From: Pseudomonadota bacterium | GTDB lineage: Bacteria; Pseudomonadota; Alphaproteobacteria; Rhizobiales; Xanthobacteraceae | Length of the DNA stretch: 64,000 nt | Reading direction: 5' to 3' | Assembly: GCA_023423415.1 (NCBI GenBank) | Contig: JAFAFP010000246.1 | Location: 1-64,000, forward strand | Shown here: in pieces, positions 55,259 through 63,525 of the stretch | How the letters are laid out: the number at the start of each line of letters is the position of its first letter | Numbering within the stretch: the stretch's first letter is position 1 | Program-made: the position numbers and the translations under genes | Notes under the pieces: model-generated | Told to the model about the DNA's origin: nothing | Seen by the model: only the letters and a program-made list of their open reading frames with translations | Database searches by the model: none

Positions 55259-56160
55259 CGCTGTGCTTTCCCGAGCAAGCCCTGTGGCCGAAACAGCAGG
55301 ACAAGAATGAGCAACCCGAAGCTGAAGGCGGTCTTCAGCGAAGGCTGCAGGATGATGCCGGCCAATGCTTCGGACATGCCGATCAAAATGCCACCCAGCA
55401 ACGCGCCCGGCAGGCTGCCCATGCCGCCGACGATGACGATGATAAAGGCCAGCAACGTATAGGGCGGCCCGAGATACGGATGCACATCGACGATCAGCAG
55501 CATGATCGCACCGGCCGCGCCGAGACAGGCGCAACCGATTGCGAATGTCAGCGCAAACAGATGCCGCACGTTAAGGCCAACCACCAGCGCGCCGGTGTAG
55601 TTATCACCGCAGGCGCGGATCGCCTTGCCGGTATCGGTATATTTGAAGAAGGCGAACATCGCCGCCGAGCCGATCAGGGCCACCATGCCGGCATAGAGCC
55701 GCACCTTGTCGATGATCAGTGGGCCGATTGCGAAGGAGTCATAGGCGTAAGGCACATTCACGCCCTGTGCGTCCGGCCCGAAAATCATCAGGCAGACGGC
55801 GATCAGCATCACCGCGACCGCAGCCATCAGCAGAAACTGAAAGTGATCGGCAAGGTGAGCCACGCGTCGCACCACCATGTCCTGAAGGAGATAACCAAAG
55901 CCAAACAGGGCGACGGTCACGAACGGCAATGCCAGCAGCGGATCGATGCCCAGATGCCGGAACAACACCAGCGTCGCGAACATGCCGAGAACCATGATCT
56001 CGCCATGCGCAAAGTTCACGATGCGGATGACACCGAAAATGACCGACAGACCGAGCGCGCTCAGACCATAGATCAGTCCCGTCAGCAAACCGCTGATGGC
56101 GACGTTGAAATAGATTTCCGTTGGCAAGATGGCGTCCCGCGAGAAAGGCGCCCCGGCCAC
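55255..56160 (-). CDS. livH: LivH-type ABC permease (cluster 1)
   Basis: 301 residues. SALGLSVIFGVIRIVNFAHGEIMVLGM is the LivH signature, and RACGDNYTGALVVGLNV is the cytosolic coupling loop. The start is GTG 56160; a TTG at 56127 before PTEIYFNVAISGLL is an alternative that would better match the family N-terminus. It lies 33 bases downstream of the binding-protein gene. Confidence 0.9.
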   Translation of the reverse strand: MAGAPFSRDAILPTEIYFNVAISGLLTGLIYGLSALGLSVIFGVIRIVNFAHGEIMVLGMFATLVLFRHLGIDPLLALPFVTVALFGFGYLLQDMVVRRVAHLADHFQFLLMAAVAVMLIAVCLMIFGPDAQGVNVPYAYDSFAIGPLIIDKVRLYAGMVALIGSAAMFAFFKYTDTGKAIRACGDNYTGALVVGLNVRHLFALTFAIGCACLGAAGAIMLLIVDVHPYLGPPYTLLAFIIVIVGGMGSLPGALLGGILIGMSEALAGIILQPSLKTAFSFGLLILVLLFRPQGLLGKAQR

Positions 56161-56193
56161 AAAGCGGCCGAGGCTTCGATCGATGAAAGCGGC

Positions 56194-57435
56194 TTAGCTG
56201 CGCTTCGTGTAAGACGGCGCCGGCCACGCGACCTTGGCGTCGGTTGCGCCCTTCGGCGCAACGGTAACCAGCTTGCCGCCGCGGTTCTGGATCGCAGAAT
56301 TGCGCAGCTTGTCGTTCTGGCCCTTCTCGTTGAACATGATGCCGGGACCGGTGGAGACGTTGTCGGTGATGTTGGTCTTGCGGATCGCATCGGCGAGCGC
56401 CTTGGGGTCGGTCGAACCGGCGCGTTTGTAGGCGTCGGCCGCGGTCAGCAGCGCTTCGAACGTATAGACCTGGTTGGTGTTCAGGTTCACGTCCGGATGC
56501 GCCTTGGCCAGCGCCGCGATCAGGGCCTGGGTCAGCTTCTTGGTCGGGTCGTACCAGGGCACGAAGCTGATTGGGCCATCCGACAACTTGCCGAGGGTCT
56601 TGATGTACTGATCTTCGTACCAGCCTGGGCCCATGCTGAGCACACCCATGCCATCCCAGCGCTGCTTGAGGAGTTCGCGTGTCACCAGGATCGCGTCGTT
56701 GAGGCGGCTGACGACAAGCAACGCTTCAGCGCCCGTGCCCTTCGCCTTTGCGACTTCGACCGACAGATCACGCGCCTTCGGATCGTAGGAGATGGTCTCG
56801 ACGACCTTGTAGGGCATCGGGACCTTTTCGAGCACCGCGGCCATGCCCTTCTGCATCGACACGCCGAAAGTGTCGTTCACATGCAGCAGCGCCACCGTCT
56901 TCGGTGTCTTGCCGGTCTGTTCGAAGATTTCCTTCTGGTTCTCGAACGCGTCGATCAGGATGCGGCTCGCGACCGGGAAGTTACGGAACACGAACTTGTA
57001 GCCCTGCTCGGTGATCGGGGGCGCGGCAGCAATGTTGATGATGTAGGGAATGCCGCGCTGCTCGGCCACCTGCGCGATGGCGGTGGATTGGCCGGAATCG
57101 AACGCGCCGACCAGGAGCTGGGCGCCTTCGTTGATCATCTTTTCGGCCTGCGCACGGGCGATCTGCACGTCCGACTCGGTATCGCCGTTCATGATCTGAA
57201 GGGCCGGCATGCCGATATCCTTCAAAAGCCCCGGCGTGACGTCGACGCCGCGCTGGCAATCCTGACCGATGCCGGCCAGCACGCCCGAACGCGGCAACAG
57301 CACGCCGACCTTCAGCGCAGCGCCCTGTCCACGCACAATGTTGAACGGCGCGGTACCGGCAACGAGACCCGCAGCGCCGAGGCCAGCGGCGAATGTGCGG
57401 CGCGACACGCGCGATTCATGGAATTTCCGGCTCAT
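56194..57435 (-). CDS. ABC transporter substrate-binding protein (cluster 1)
   Basis: 413 residues of the Leu/Ile/Val-binding-protein (Peripla_BP_6) type. The N-terminus has a twin-arginine-like signal SRRTFAAGLGAAGLVAGTAP, so export may use the Tat route. The ligand domain starts LKVGVLLPRSGVLAGIGQDCQRGVDV, and QLLVGAFDSGQSTAIAQVAEQRGIPYI is a typical ligand-loop region. ATG 57435 follows GGGAGGAG and decides the start. It heads the five-gene minus-strand operon and diverges from the marR gene. Confidence 0.9.
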   Translation of the reverse strand: MSRKFHESRVSRRTFAAGLGAAGLVAGTAPFNIVRGQGAALKVGVLLPRSGVLAGIGQDCQRGVDVTPGLLKDIGMPALQIMNGDTESDVQIARAQAEKMINEGAQLLVGAFDSGQSTAIAQVAEQRGIPYIINIAAAPPITEQGYKFVFRNFPVASRILIDAFENQKEIFEQTGKTPKTVALLHVNDTFGVSMQKGMAAVLEKVPMPYKVVETISYDPKARDLSVEVAKAKGTGAEALLVVSRLNDAILVTRELLKQRWDGMGVLSMGPGWYEDQYIKTLGKLSDGPISFVPWYDPTKKLTQALIAALAKAHPDVNLNTNQVYTFEALLTAADAYKRAGSTDPKALADAIRKTNITDNVSTGPGIMFNEKGQNDKLRNSAIQNRGGKLVTVAPKGATDAKVAWPAPSYTKRS

Positions 57436-57577
57436 CTTCAAAACTCCTCCCTTTGACGGCCCGCAGAGGGTCCGTATTGCCCCTCTTTTCTTATTGTTGC
57501 GGTAAACTTGCAATGGGTTGACCGGCGCTGCGGCGTCATGGCTGCCGCGGGACCGTTACCCTTTCCGCTTGCCTATA

Positions 57578-57614
57578 ATTGTTGTTTAATACAATCAATG
57601 TCGTCAACAACAAT
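57578..57614. promoter_or_regulatory. Candidate MarR operator with -10 box
   Basis: ATTGTTGTT (57578-57586) and AACAACAAT (57606-57614) are a perfect 9-base inverted repeat. A nested ATTGT-N8-ACAAT lies at 57578-57595, and TATAAT at 57574-57579 touches the left arm. It lies between the divergent marR and transporter genes, so binding here could control both. Confidence 0.6.
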
Positions 57615-57668
57615 AATGGTGAACCGGATTGCTGTCCCGCACTGCAAGACCGGCGGGAGGATCTGACC

Positions 57669-58160
57669 GTGACCGCAAGCCACCTGCCGGCGGCGTCGCC
57701 TCAGGCGCGGAGCAAGCGAAAACCCCGCCGCGATATCGATATCGACGTGCTGAACCAGCATCTCGGCTACTTCCTGCGCCGTGCGCAAGTCTGGGTGTTC
57801 CAGGATTTCATCAAGACACTCTCGGTCATCGATATCCGGCCGGCGCAGTATTCGGTGCTGGTCGTGATCGGCGCCAATCCCGGCCTGTCGCAGGCGGAAT
57901 TGGCCGACCGGCTGGCGATCGAGCGGGCGCGGCTCGTCCACATGCTGGACCATTTGCAGAAGCGCGGCTTGACCGAACGCCTTCCTTCGCCGGCTGACCG
58001 CCGATCGCACGCCCTGCATTTGACGCGTGAGGGGCAAAAGGTCCTGAAGCGTGCGAAGACACTTGCCGCCAGGCACGAGGCAAAGCTGGCCGAAAAGCTG
58101 GGGCCGGACGCACGCGAGCAGATGTTGCAGCTCCTCGGTGCGATGAAGGAAAGGAAGTAG
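57669..58160 (+). CDS. MarR-family transcriptional regulator
   Basis: 163 residues. The winged helix includes LSQAELADRLAIERARLVHMLDHLQKRGLTERLPSPADRRSHALHLTREG, a full MarR recognition helix and wing. A basic N-terminal tail (RSKRKPRRD) precedes it. GTG 57669 is preceded by GGGAGGATC, a strong ribosome site; the open frame to 57579 lacks one. MarR proteins often bind small aromatic acids and repress adjacent genes; here the divergent transporter is the obvious target. Confidence 0.88.
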   Translation: MTASHLPAASPQARSKRKPRRDIDIDVLNQHLGYFLRRAQVWVFQDFIKTLSVIDIRPAQYSVLVVIGANPGLSQAELADRLAIERARLVHMLDHLQKRGLTERLPSPADRRSHALHLTREGQKVLKRAKTLAARHEAKLAEKLGPDAREQMLQLLGAMKERK

Positions 58161-58168
58161 CGGCAACT

Positions 58169-58257
58169 CCGCTCGTTCCCGCGCACGCGGGAACCCAGGG
58201 GCCAAGAGGAAGACCTTCGTTCGTGCTCTGGGTCCCCGCCTTCGCGGGGACGAGCGG
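58169..58257. repeat. Long palindromic repeat between marR and hpd
   Basis: The outer arms (58169-58183 and 58243-58257) pair with one mismatch in 15. Inside are two strong hairpins, GTTCCCGC/GCGGGAAC and GTCCCCGC/GCGGGGAC, plus ACCCAG/CTGGGT. It lies in the convergent gap between the ends of marR and hpd and could serve as a bidirectional terminator or RNA stabiliser. Confidence 0.8.
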
Positions 58258-58276
58258 TGAATAGCAGCACGAGAAG

Positions 58277-59398
58277 TTACGCCTGACTGTGCTCGGGCTT
58301 CAGCACGCCGCGGCGGATCTGATCCTCCTCGATCGACTCGAACAGGGCGCGGAAGTTGCCTTCGCCAAATCCGTCGTCGCCTTTGCGCTGGATGAATTCG
58401 AAGAAGATCGGTCCCAGCACGGTGCCGGAGAAGATCTGCAGCAGAACCTTGGTGGAACCGCCATCGACCACGCCTTCGCCGTCGATCAACACACCGCTGT
58501 CGCGCAGTTTTTGCACCGACTCGCCATGGCCGGGCACGCGCTGATCGATCTTCTCGTAATAGGTCACAGGCGGCGACGGCATGAATGGCAGACCATTCGC
58601 CGCCAGCTTTGCGACGCTGTCGTAGATATCGCGGCAGCCCATCGCGACGTGCTGAATGCCCTCGCCGCGATATTCGCGCAGATATTCTTCGATCTGCGAC
58701 TTGTCATCCAGTGACTCGTTGATCGGAATGCGGATCTTGCCGCACGGCGACGTCATCGCACGGGACACGAGGCCCGTCAGCTTGCCTTCGATGTTGAAAA
58801 ACCGAATGTCGCGGAAATTGAACAGCTTCTGGTACCAGCCGGCCCAGTGGTCCATGCGCCCACGCCGCACATTGTGGGTCAGGTGATCGAGGTAGTAGAG
58901 ACCCGCCTGTTCCGGCTTTGGATTGCGTTCCCCGGTCCAGACGAAGTCAACGTCCCAGATCGAGCCCTTGTCGCCATAACGGTCAACGAAATACAGAAGC
59001 GAGCCGCCGATCCCCTTGATCGCCGGAATGTTCAATTCCATCGGGCGCACGCGGGTTTCACCGGGCTCCGCGCCCAGCGACAAGGCGCGCTCATAGGCAT
59101 GCCGCGCATCGGCCACGCGAAACGCCATGGCACAGGCGCAAGGACCGTGTTCGGCAGCGAAACGTTGCGCGAAGGATTCAGGCTCGGCGTTGACGACGAA
59201 ATTCACATCGCCCTGCCGCCACAGCGTGACATTCTTCGAGCGATGCCGGGCAACCTGCGCAAAGCCCATGCTCCGAAAAACAGCGGCGAGCTTCTCGGGT
59301 TCGGGATGGGCGAATTCGACGAACTCGATGCCATCCGTCCCCATCGGATTCTGCTCTGAAATTTCGACTGCCGGCGCGTCGTGCGGGAATGGCCCCAT
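58277..59398 (-). CDS. hpd: 4-hydroxyphenylpyruvate dioxygenase
   Basis: 373 residues. It converts 4-hydroxyphenylpyruvate to homogentisate using Fe(II) and oxygen, the second step of tyrosine catabolism. The iron ligands appear as His172 in DHLTHNV, His250 in GIQHVAM and Glu334 in FFEFIQRKGDDGFGEGNF. Both vicinal-oxygen-chelate halves are present and the length is usual. No hmgA or full-length fumarylacetoacetase is in the window. It diverges from an Lrp/AsnC regulator at 59526. Confidence 0.96.
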   Translation of the reverse strand: MGPFPHDAPAVEISEQNPMGTDGIEFVEFAHPEPEKLAAVFRSMGFAQVARHRSKNVTLWRQGDVNFVVNAEPESFAQRFAAEHGPCACAMAFRVADARHAYERALSLGAEPGETRVRPMELNIPAIKGIGGSLLYFVDRYGDKGSIWDVDFVWTGERNPKPEQAGLYYLDHLTHNVRRGRMDHWAGWYQKLFNFRDIRFFNIEGKLTGLVSRAMTSPCGKIRIPINESLDDKSQIEEYLREYRGEGIQHVAMGCRDIYDSVAKLAANGLPFMPSPPVTYYEKIDQRVPGHGESVQKLRDSGVLIDGEGVVDGGSTKVLLQIFSGTVLGPIFFEFIQRKGDDGFGEGNFRALFESIEEDQIRRGVLKPEHSQA

Positions 59399-59453
59399 GA
59401 TGTCTCCTCACCTAGAATGCGGATGATCGTTGCCACAACCGTAAGCCATATAT

Positions 59454-59515
59454 CGCACAATTTCCGTGCAAAATAAGCCTAATACTGATAATATGCGCAC
59501 GATTTACGCAACAAA
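59454..59515. promoter_or_regulatory. Imperfect direct repeats between hpd and lrp
   Basis: Two similar 20-base elements beginning CGCAC-AATTT (59454) and CGCAC-GATTT (59496) are spaced 42 bases apart, four helical turns, on the same face. This is how Lrp-type octamers often contact DNA. They sit in the 127-base gap between divergent hpd and lrp. Confidence 0.6.
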
Positions 59516-59525
59516 ATTGAATTTC

Positions 59526-59999
59526 ATGCAAGAACCGATCACGCTCGACGCAGCCGACCTCAAGCTCCTCTCGGCCCTTCAGGACAACGGCGCCATGACC
59601 AACCAGGAGTTGGCCGAGGCGGTGCATCTGTCGCCATCGCAATGCTCGCGCCGTCGTCAGCGGCTTGAGCAGGCCGGCGTTATCCGGCGCTATCGGGCGG
59701 ATCTCGATCCCGCCAAGCTCGGCTTCGGCATCACGGTTTTCATCTTCGTCGCGCTCGCCACCCATTCACGCAACAATGCGGCCCGCTTCCGCGATCTCGT
59801 CACGAGGCTTCCTGCAATCCAGGAGACGCACGCGCTGACAGGAGATTCCGATTATCTGCTCAAGGTCGCGGTGAAGGATCTTCATGGACTGTCGGCACTG
59901 GTCAATGACGTGCTGCTGCCGCACGAGGCCGTCGAGCGCGTGAAATCCAGCATCGTGCTCGAGACGCTGAAGGACGACGCGCGATTGCCGGTGGGGTGA
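59526..59999 (+). CDS. Lrp/AsnC-family regulator
   Basis: 157 residues. The N-terminal helix-turn-helix is in LDAADLKLLSALQDNGAMTNQELAEAVHLSPSQCSRRRQRLEQAGVIRRY, and the RAM ligand domain follows (VFIFVALATHSRNNAARFRDLV, HALTGDSDYLLKVAV). It probably senses an amino acid such as tyrosine or phenylalanine and controls the divergent hpd, by position. ATG 59526 is the Met just before the DNA-binding domain; the frame remains open to 59466. Confidence 0.92.
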   Translation: MQEPITLDAADLKLLSALQDNGAMTNQELAEAVHLSPSQCSRRRQRLEQAGVIRRYRADLDPAKLGFGITVFIFVALATHSRNNAARFRDLVTRLPAIQETHALTGDSDYLLKVAVKDLHGLSALVNDVLLPHEAVERVKSSIVLETLKDDARLPVG

Positions 60000-60004
60000 T
60001 CGCG

Positions 60005-60118
60005 TTTGTCATTCCGGGACGGCACGAAGTGCCGGACCCGAAATCCAGGGGCTGCAGGCTGAATGCGCGGCTCTGGATTCCGGGCTCGCTCGCTTCGCGA
60101 GCGCCCCGGAATGACAAA
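60005..60118. repeat. Long palindromic repeat between lrp and livF
   Basis: The outer arms TTTGTCATTCCGGG (60005-60018) and CCCGGAATGACAAA (60105-60118) are perfectly complementary. Inside are GGCAC/GTGCC, AATCCAG/CTGGATT and GCTCGC/GCGAGC. It fills the convergent gap between lrp and livF, so it may end both transcripts. Confidence 0.85.
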
Positions 60119-60120
60119 TG

Positions 60121-60822
60121 TCAGAGCCCCAAATACGCCTCGCGCACGCGTGCATCATTCAGCAAGTCGCGACCGGTGCCGGTATGCGAGATGTGGCCGG
60201 TTTCAATCACATAGCCGCGGTCGGCGATGGCAAGCGCGGCATAAGCATTCTGTTCGACCAGCAGCACGGTGATCCCCTGCTGCTTGAGGCGGCTGATGAT
60301 CGCGAAGATCTGGTCGACCAGGATCGGCGCAAGCCCCATCGACGGCTCGTCCAGCAACATGAGTTTCGGCCGCGCCATCAGCGCGCGTCCCATCGCCAGC
60401 ATCTGCTGCTGACCGCCCGACAACGCGCCGGCCGGCAGTTGCCGCTTTTCGGCCAGAACCGGAAACGTTGCATAGACGCCGTCGATATCGGTTGCGACGT
60501 CCGCGTCCTTCCGGGACCAGGCCCCCAGTTTCAGATTGTCCTCAACCGACAGCGGCGCAAAGACCTGCCGTCCCTCCGGCACCTGCACAATACCCCGTGC
60601 AACACGCACATGCGGCGCAAGACGATCGAGCGGCTGGTCGAGAAAGCGCACCGAGCCACCGGACATCGGCTGCACGCCGGAGATCGCACGCAGCAACGTG
60701 GTCTTGCCGGCGCCGTTGCTGCCGACCAGCGTGACGATCTCGCCCTGTTTCACCTCGAGCGAGAGGCCGTGCAGCACCTCGATCCGGCCATAGCGGCTCG
60801 ACAGGTTGTCAACGACCAGCAT
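60121..60822 (-). CDS. livF: LivF-type ABC transporter ATPase (cluster 2)
   Basis: 233 residues. Walker A GSNGAGKTT, signature LSGGQQQMLAMGRAL, Walker B LMLLDEPSMGLAPI and LLVEQNAYAALAIADRGYVIETG. It is the last gene of a second five-gene transporter in the same order as cluster 1. It overlaps livG by 14 bases. Substrate unknown; the neighbourhood suggests amino acids or aromatic compounds. Confidence 0.93.
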   Translation of the reverse strand: MLVVDNLSSRYGRIEVLHGLSLEVKQGEIVTLVGSNGAGKTTLLRAISGVQPMSGGSVRFLDQPLDRLAPHVRVARGIVQVPEGRQVFAPLSVEDNLKLGAWSRKDADVATDIDGVYATFPVLAEKRQLPAGALSGGQQQMLAMGRALMARPKLMLLDEPSMGLAPILVDQIFAIISRLKQQGITVLLVEQNAYAALAIADRGYVIETGHISHTGTGRDLLNDARVREAYLGL

Positions 60823-61609
60823 CGCTCACCTCTTGCGCCACTTCCTGGCCGGCCTGCGCACCGAGATAGGCGGCAATGACCGCCGGATTGGTGCGGACAT
60901 CCGCTGCTGTGCCCTGCGCCAACGTCCGGCCCTGATCGAGCACATGGATGCGGTTTGAAATGGTCATGACGAGCTTCATATCGTGCTCGACCAGAACGAC
61001 GGTGATGCCCTGCATCGCGATCTTGCGGATCACCGCATCGACCTCCGCCGTCTCCACCGCGTTGCAGCCAGCCGCGGGTTCATCGAGCAGCAGCACCTTC
61101 GGCTCGGCCGCAAGCGCCCGCGCGATCTCAAGGCGTTTCAAAGCACCGTATGGCAACTCACCGGCGGGACGATCGGCAATGCCGCTGAGGCCGACCAGCG
61201 CCAGCAATTCGTCGGCACGCTGACGCGATTTGCGGTTCTGCGCCACCACCGAAGGCAGCCGCAGCAAATGTGCCAGCACGTTGCGGTTCTCGTGCAGATG
61301 ACAGCCGACCATCACGTTCTCGGCTGCGGTCATCCGAAAGAATATCTGCAGGTTCTGGAACGTGCGGGACAGACCGCGCTCCGCCAGCTTATGCGCCGGC
61401 AGATTGGTGACATCCTGTCCGTTCAGCATCACCTTGCCGCGCGACGGCACATAGAGACCTGAAATGAGATTAAAGAGCGTGGTCTTGCCGGCGCCGTTCG
61501 GACCAATGATGGCGAAGATCTCGCCCTCGTTGACCGAGAACGACACGCCGTCGACGGCTTTCACGCCGCCGAATTCAATGCCGAGATTGTCAGCGGCCAG
61601 CACGCTCAT
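60809..61609 (-). CDS. livG: LivG-type ABC transporter ATPase (cluster 2)
   Basis: 266 residues. Walker A GPNGAGKTT, Q-loop GLSRTFQNLQIFFRMTAAENV, LivG-type signature ELPYGALKRLEIARALA and Walker B VLLLDEPAAGCN, with VLVEHDMKLVM as the switch His region. Start overlaps livM by ATGA. Confidence 0.93.
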   Translation of the reverse strand: MSVLAADNLGIEFGGVKAVDGVSFSVNEGEIFAIIGPNGAGKTTLFNLISGLYVPSRGKVMLNGQDVTNLPAHKLAERGLSRTFQNLQIFFRMTAAENVMVGCHLHENRNVLAHLLRLPSVVAQNRKSRQRADELLALVGLSGIADRPAGELPYGALKRLEIARALAAEPKVLLLDEPAAGCNAVETAEVDAVIRKIAMQGITVVLVEHDMKLVMTISNRIHVLDQGRTLAQGTAADVRTNPAVIAAYLGAQAGQEVAQEVSDAGR

Positions 61610-62547
61610 GATGCTTTCCGCCGGAATAGGTTTGCAAGACTTGGAACGATGCCGGCGCGCAGGAAGATCATGAACACGATCATGATCAGACCCAGGGCGA
61701 TGTGCTCGTAATCGTGGAACACCGTCAGCACCTGCGGCAAGATCGTCAGCAGTGCTGCACCGACAACACTGCCGAGGATCGATCCAAGCCCGCCCAGCAC
61801 CGCCATGGTGACAAATTCGATCGAGCGCAGGAAGCCCGCCGTGCCCGGCGTGACGAGACCATCAAAGAGAGCGAGGTAAGCTCCCGCCAGGGCGGCATAG
61901 ATCGCCGACAACACGAACGCGATCAGCTTGTAGCGCGCGACATCGACGCCGAGCACACGGGACGCGACTTCGCTGTCATGGATCGCACGCAAGGCGCGAC
62001 CGGTCGGAGAGTCAATCAGGTTGACCGCCAGCAGCACCGCCAGGACCAGCGTGACACCGGATATCCAGTACCAAGTCACCGACCCACGGGCGACCCAGCC
62101 GAACAGCACCAGCCGCGGCACCGCCATGCCGTCAGGCCCGCCGGTGAGTTGCGCTTCATTGGTGAACACCATGGCGATCAGAATGCCCATGCCAAGCGTT
62201 GCGACCGCGAGATAATGACCCTTCAGTTTCAGGATCGGCCGGCCAACGAGAAATGCGAGGACTCCGGCCGCGGCAACGCCAAGGATCAGCGCCAGCCAGC
62301 CGGGAACGCCGAAATGCGTCGGCGCCACCGCAACAGCATAAGCGCCGATGCCGAAAAAACCGGCATGGCCGAGGCTCACCTGACCGGCAAATCCCATCAG
62401 CAAATTCAGCCCAAGCACAGCGAGGCTGAAGATGAACACCAGCGCGGCAATGCGCAGATAAAATGTCGATGACAAGAGGAACGGGAGCGCCACCACGATT
62501 GCAGCAACGATCAGCACCACCCCATATGTGCGCCAGAAGCTCGTCAT
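61606..62547 (-). CDS. livM: LivM-type ABC permease (cluster 2)
   Basis: 313 residues with eight to ten hydrophobic segments and the signature LNLLMGFAGQVSLGHAGFFGIGAYAVA. RAIHDSEVASRVLGVDV is the coupling loop. Start ATG 62547 lies one base after the livH stop; upstream in-frame sequence is shadow. Confidence 0.92.
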   Translation of the reverse strand: MTSFWRTYGVVLIVAAIVVALPFLLSSTFYLRIAALVFIFSLAVLGLNLLMGFAGQVSLGHAGFFGIGAYAVAVAPTHFGVPGWLALILGVAAAGVLAFLVGRPILKLKGHYLAVATLGMGILIAMVFTNEAQLTGGPDGMAVPRLVLFGWVARGSVTWYWISGVTLVLAVLLAVNLIDSPTGRALRAIHDSEVASRVLGVDVARYKLIAFVLSAIYAALAGAYLALFDGLVTPGTAGFLRSIEFVTMAVLGGLGSILGSVVGAALLTILPQVLTVFHDYEHIALGLIMIVFMIFLRAGIVPSLANLFRRKAS

Positions 62548-62548
62548 G

Positions 62549-63421
62549 TCATACGCGCTCAACACCGGCGCGGCCGAACAAGCCTTGCGGCATGACGAAC
62601 AGCACACCGAGAATGACAAGGAAGGCGATCGCATCCTTGTAGGCCGACGACACGTAGCCGGCGCCGAAGGTTTCCAGAAGACCGACGATCAATCCGCCGA
62701 CGACAGCACCGACAGGGTTACCCATGCCTCCCAGCATGGCCGCGGCGAAACCCTTGAGCGCGAGCAGCGTGCCGACCTCATAGTTGGTCAGCGTGATCGG
62801 CGTCACCAGAATGCCGCCGATCGCGCCAATCGCCGCCGACACGGCAAAGGACAAGCCGACAATGGCAGCAGTGTTGATGCCGACAAGCCGCGCCGCCAGC
62901 CTGTTCGCCGCAGTCGCTGTCATTGCCTTGCCGATCATGGTCTTGGTCATCAGCAGCCACAGCGCAAGCACGATCAGCAGCGTGCCAAAGAGCACGATCA
63001 GGCTTTGCGGCAGGATGGTCGCGCCGCCGATGCGGATTGGATCTGCGCCGGCAAAGGGCGGATAGGAGTGATAATTCTTGTCGAACACCACAGCGGCGAC
63101 ACCACGCAACAAAATCGACGCGCCGATGGTGATGATGATCAGCGTTACCGGCGATGCCCCCTTGGCCGGCTCGATCGCCAGGATGTGCAGCAACATGCCG
63201 ATGACGATCGCGGCGACCAACGCAATCAGCGCCGCAATCGGCAGCGGGATGCCGGCGGCAACGGCGAAGAACGTGACCATCCCGCCGATCATCACGAACT
63301 CACCCTGCGCGAAATTGATCACGTCGGACGCGTTGTAGATCAGCGTGAATCCGAGTGCGACCAGCGCATAGATCGCGCCGATGGTCAGACCGGAGAACAG
63401 GAATTGCAGGAATTCGGGCAT
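62549..63421 (-). CDS. livH: LivH-type ABC permease (cluster 2)
   Basis: 290 residues. IYALVALGFTLIYNASDVINFAQGEFVMIGGM is the LivH signature, followed by several membrane segments. RLVGINTAAIVGLSFAVSAAIGAIGGIL lies near the coupling region. It is separated from the binding-protein gene by 104 bases holding a hairpin. Confidence 0.92.
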   Translation of the reverse strand: MPEFLQFLFSGLTIGAIYALVALGFTLIYNASDVINFAQGEFVMIGGMVTFFAVAAGIPLPIAALIALVAAIVIGMLLHILAIEPAKGASPVTLIIITIGASILLRGVAAVVFDKNYHSYPPFAGADPIRIGGATILPQSLIVLFGTLLIVLALWLLMTKTMIGKAMTATAANRLAARLVGINTAAIVGLSFAVSAAIGAIGGILVTPITLTNYEVGTLLALKGFAAAMLGGMGNPVGAVVGGLIVGLLETFGAGYVSSAYKDAIAFLVILGVLFVMPQGLFGRAGVERV

Positions 63422-63466
63422 GGTTTACTTCTTTTCGCCCTTCCCGGTGGGCGGACCGGCGAACAA

Positions 63467-63494
63467 CCCCTCCCCCGCGTCGCGGTGGGAGGGG
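63467..63494 (-). terminator. Hairpin between the binding-protein and livH genes
   Basis: CCCCTCCC (63467-63474) pairs with GGGAGGGG (63487-63494). On the minus strand a short U-rich stretch (UUGUUC) follows, so it looks like a weak or partial terminator. Placed after the binding-protein gene, it could lower downstream permease expression relative to the binding protein. Confidence 0.55.
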
Positions 63495-63525
63495 TGAAGA
63501 GAGTCACTGTCGCAAAGAAGCTGGC

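Noticed and set aside
55480..57456. 658-codon open frame on the plus strand opposite livH and the binding-protein gene
   Set aside because: It has the charged, repetitive composition of a GC-rich shadow frame (many His, Arg, Gln) and covers two well-recognised transporter genes on the other strand.
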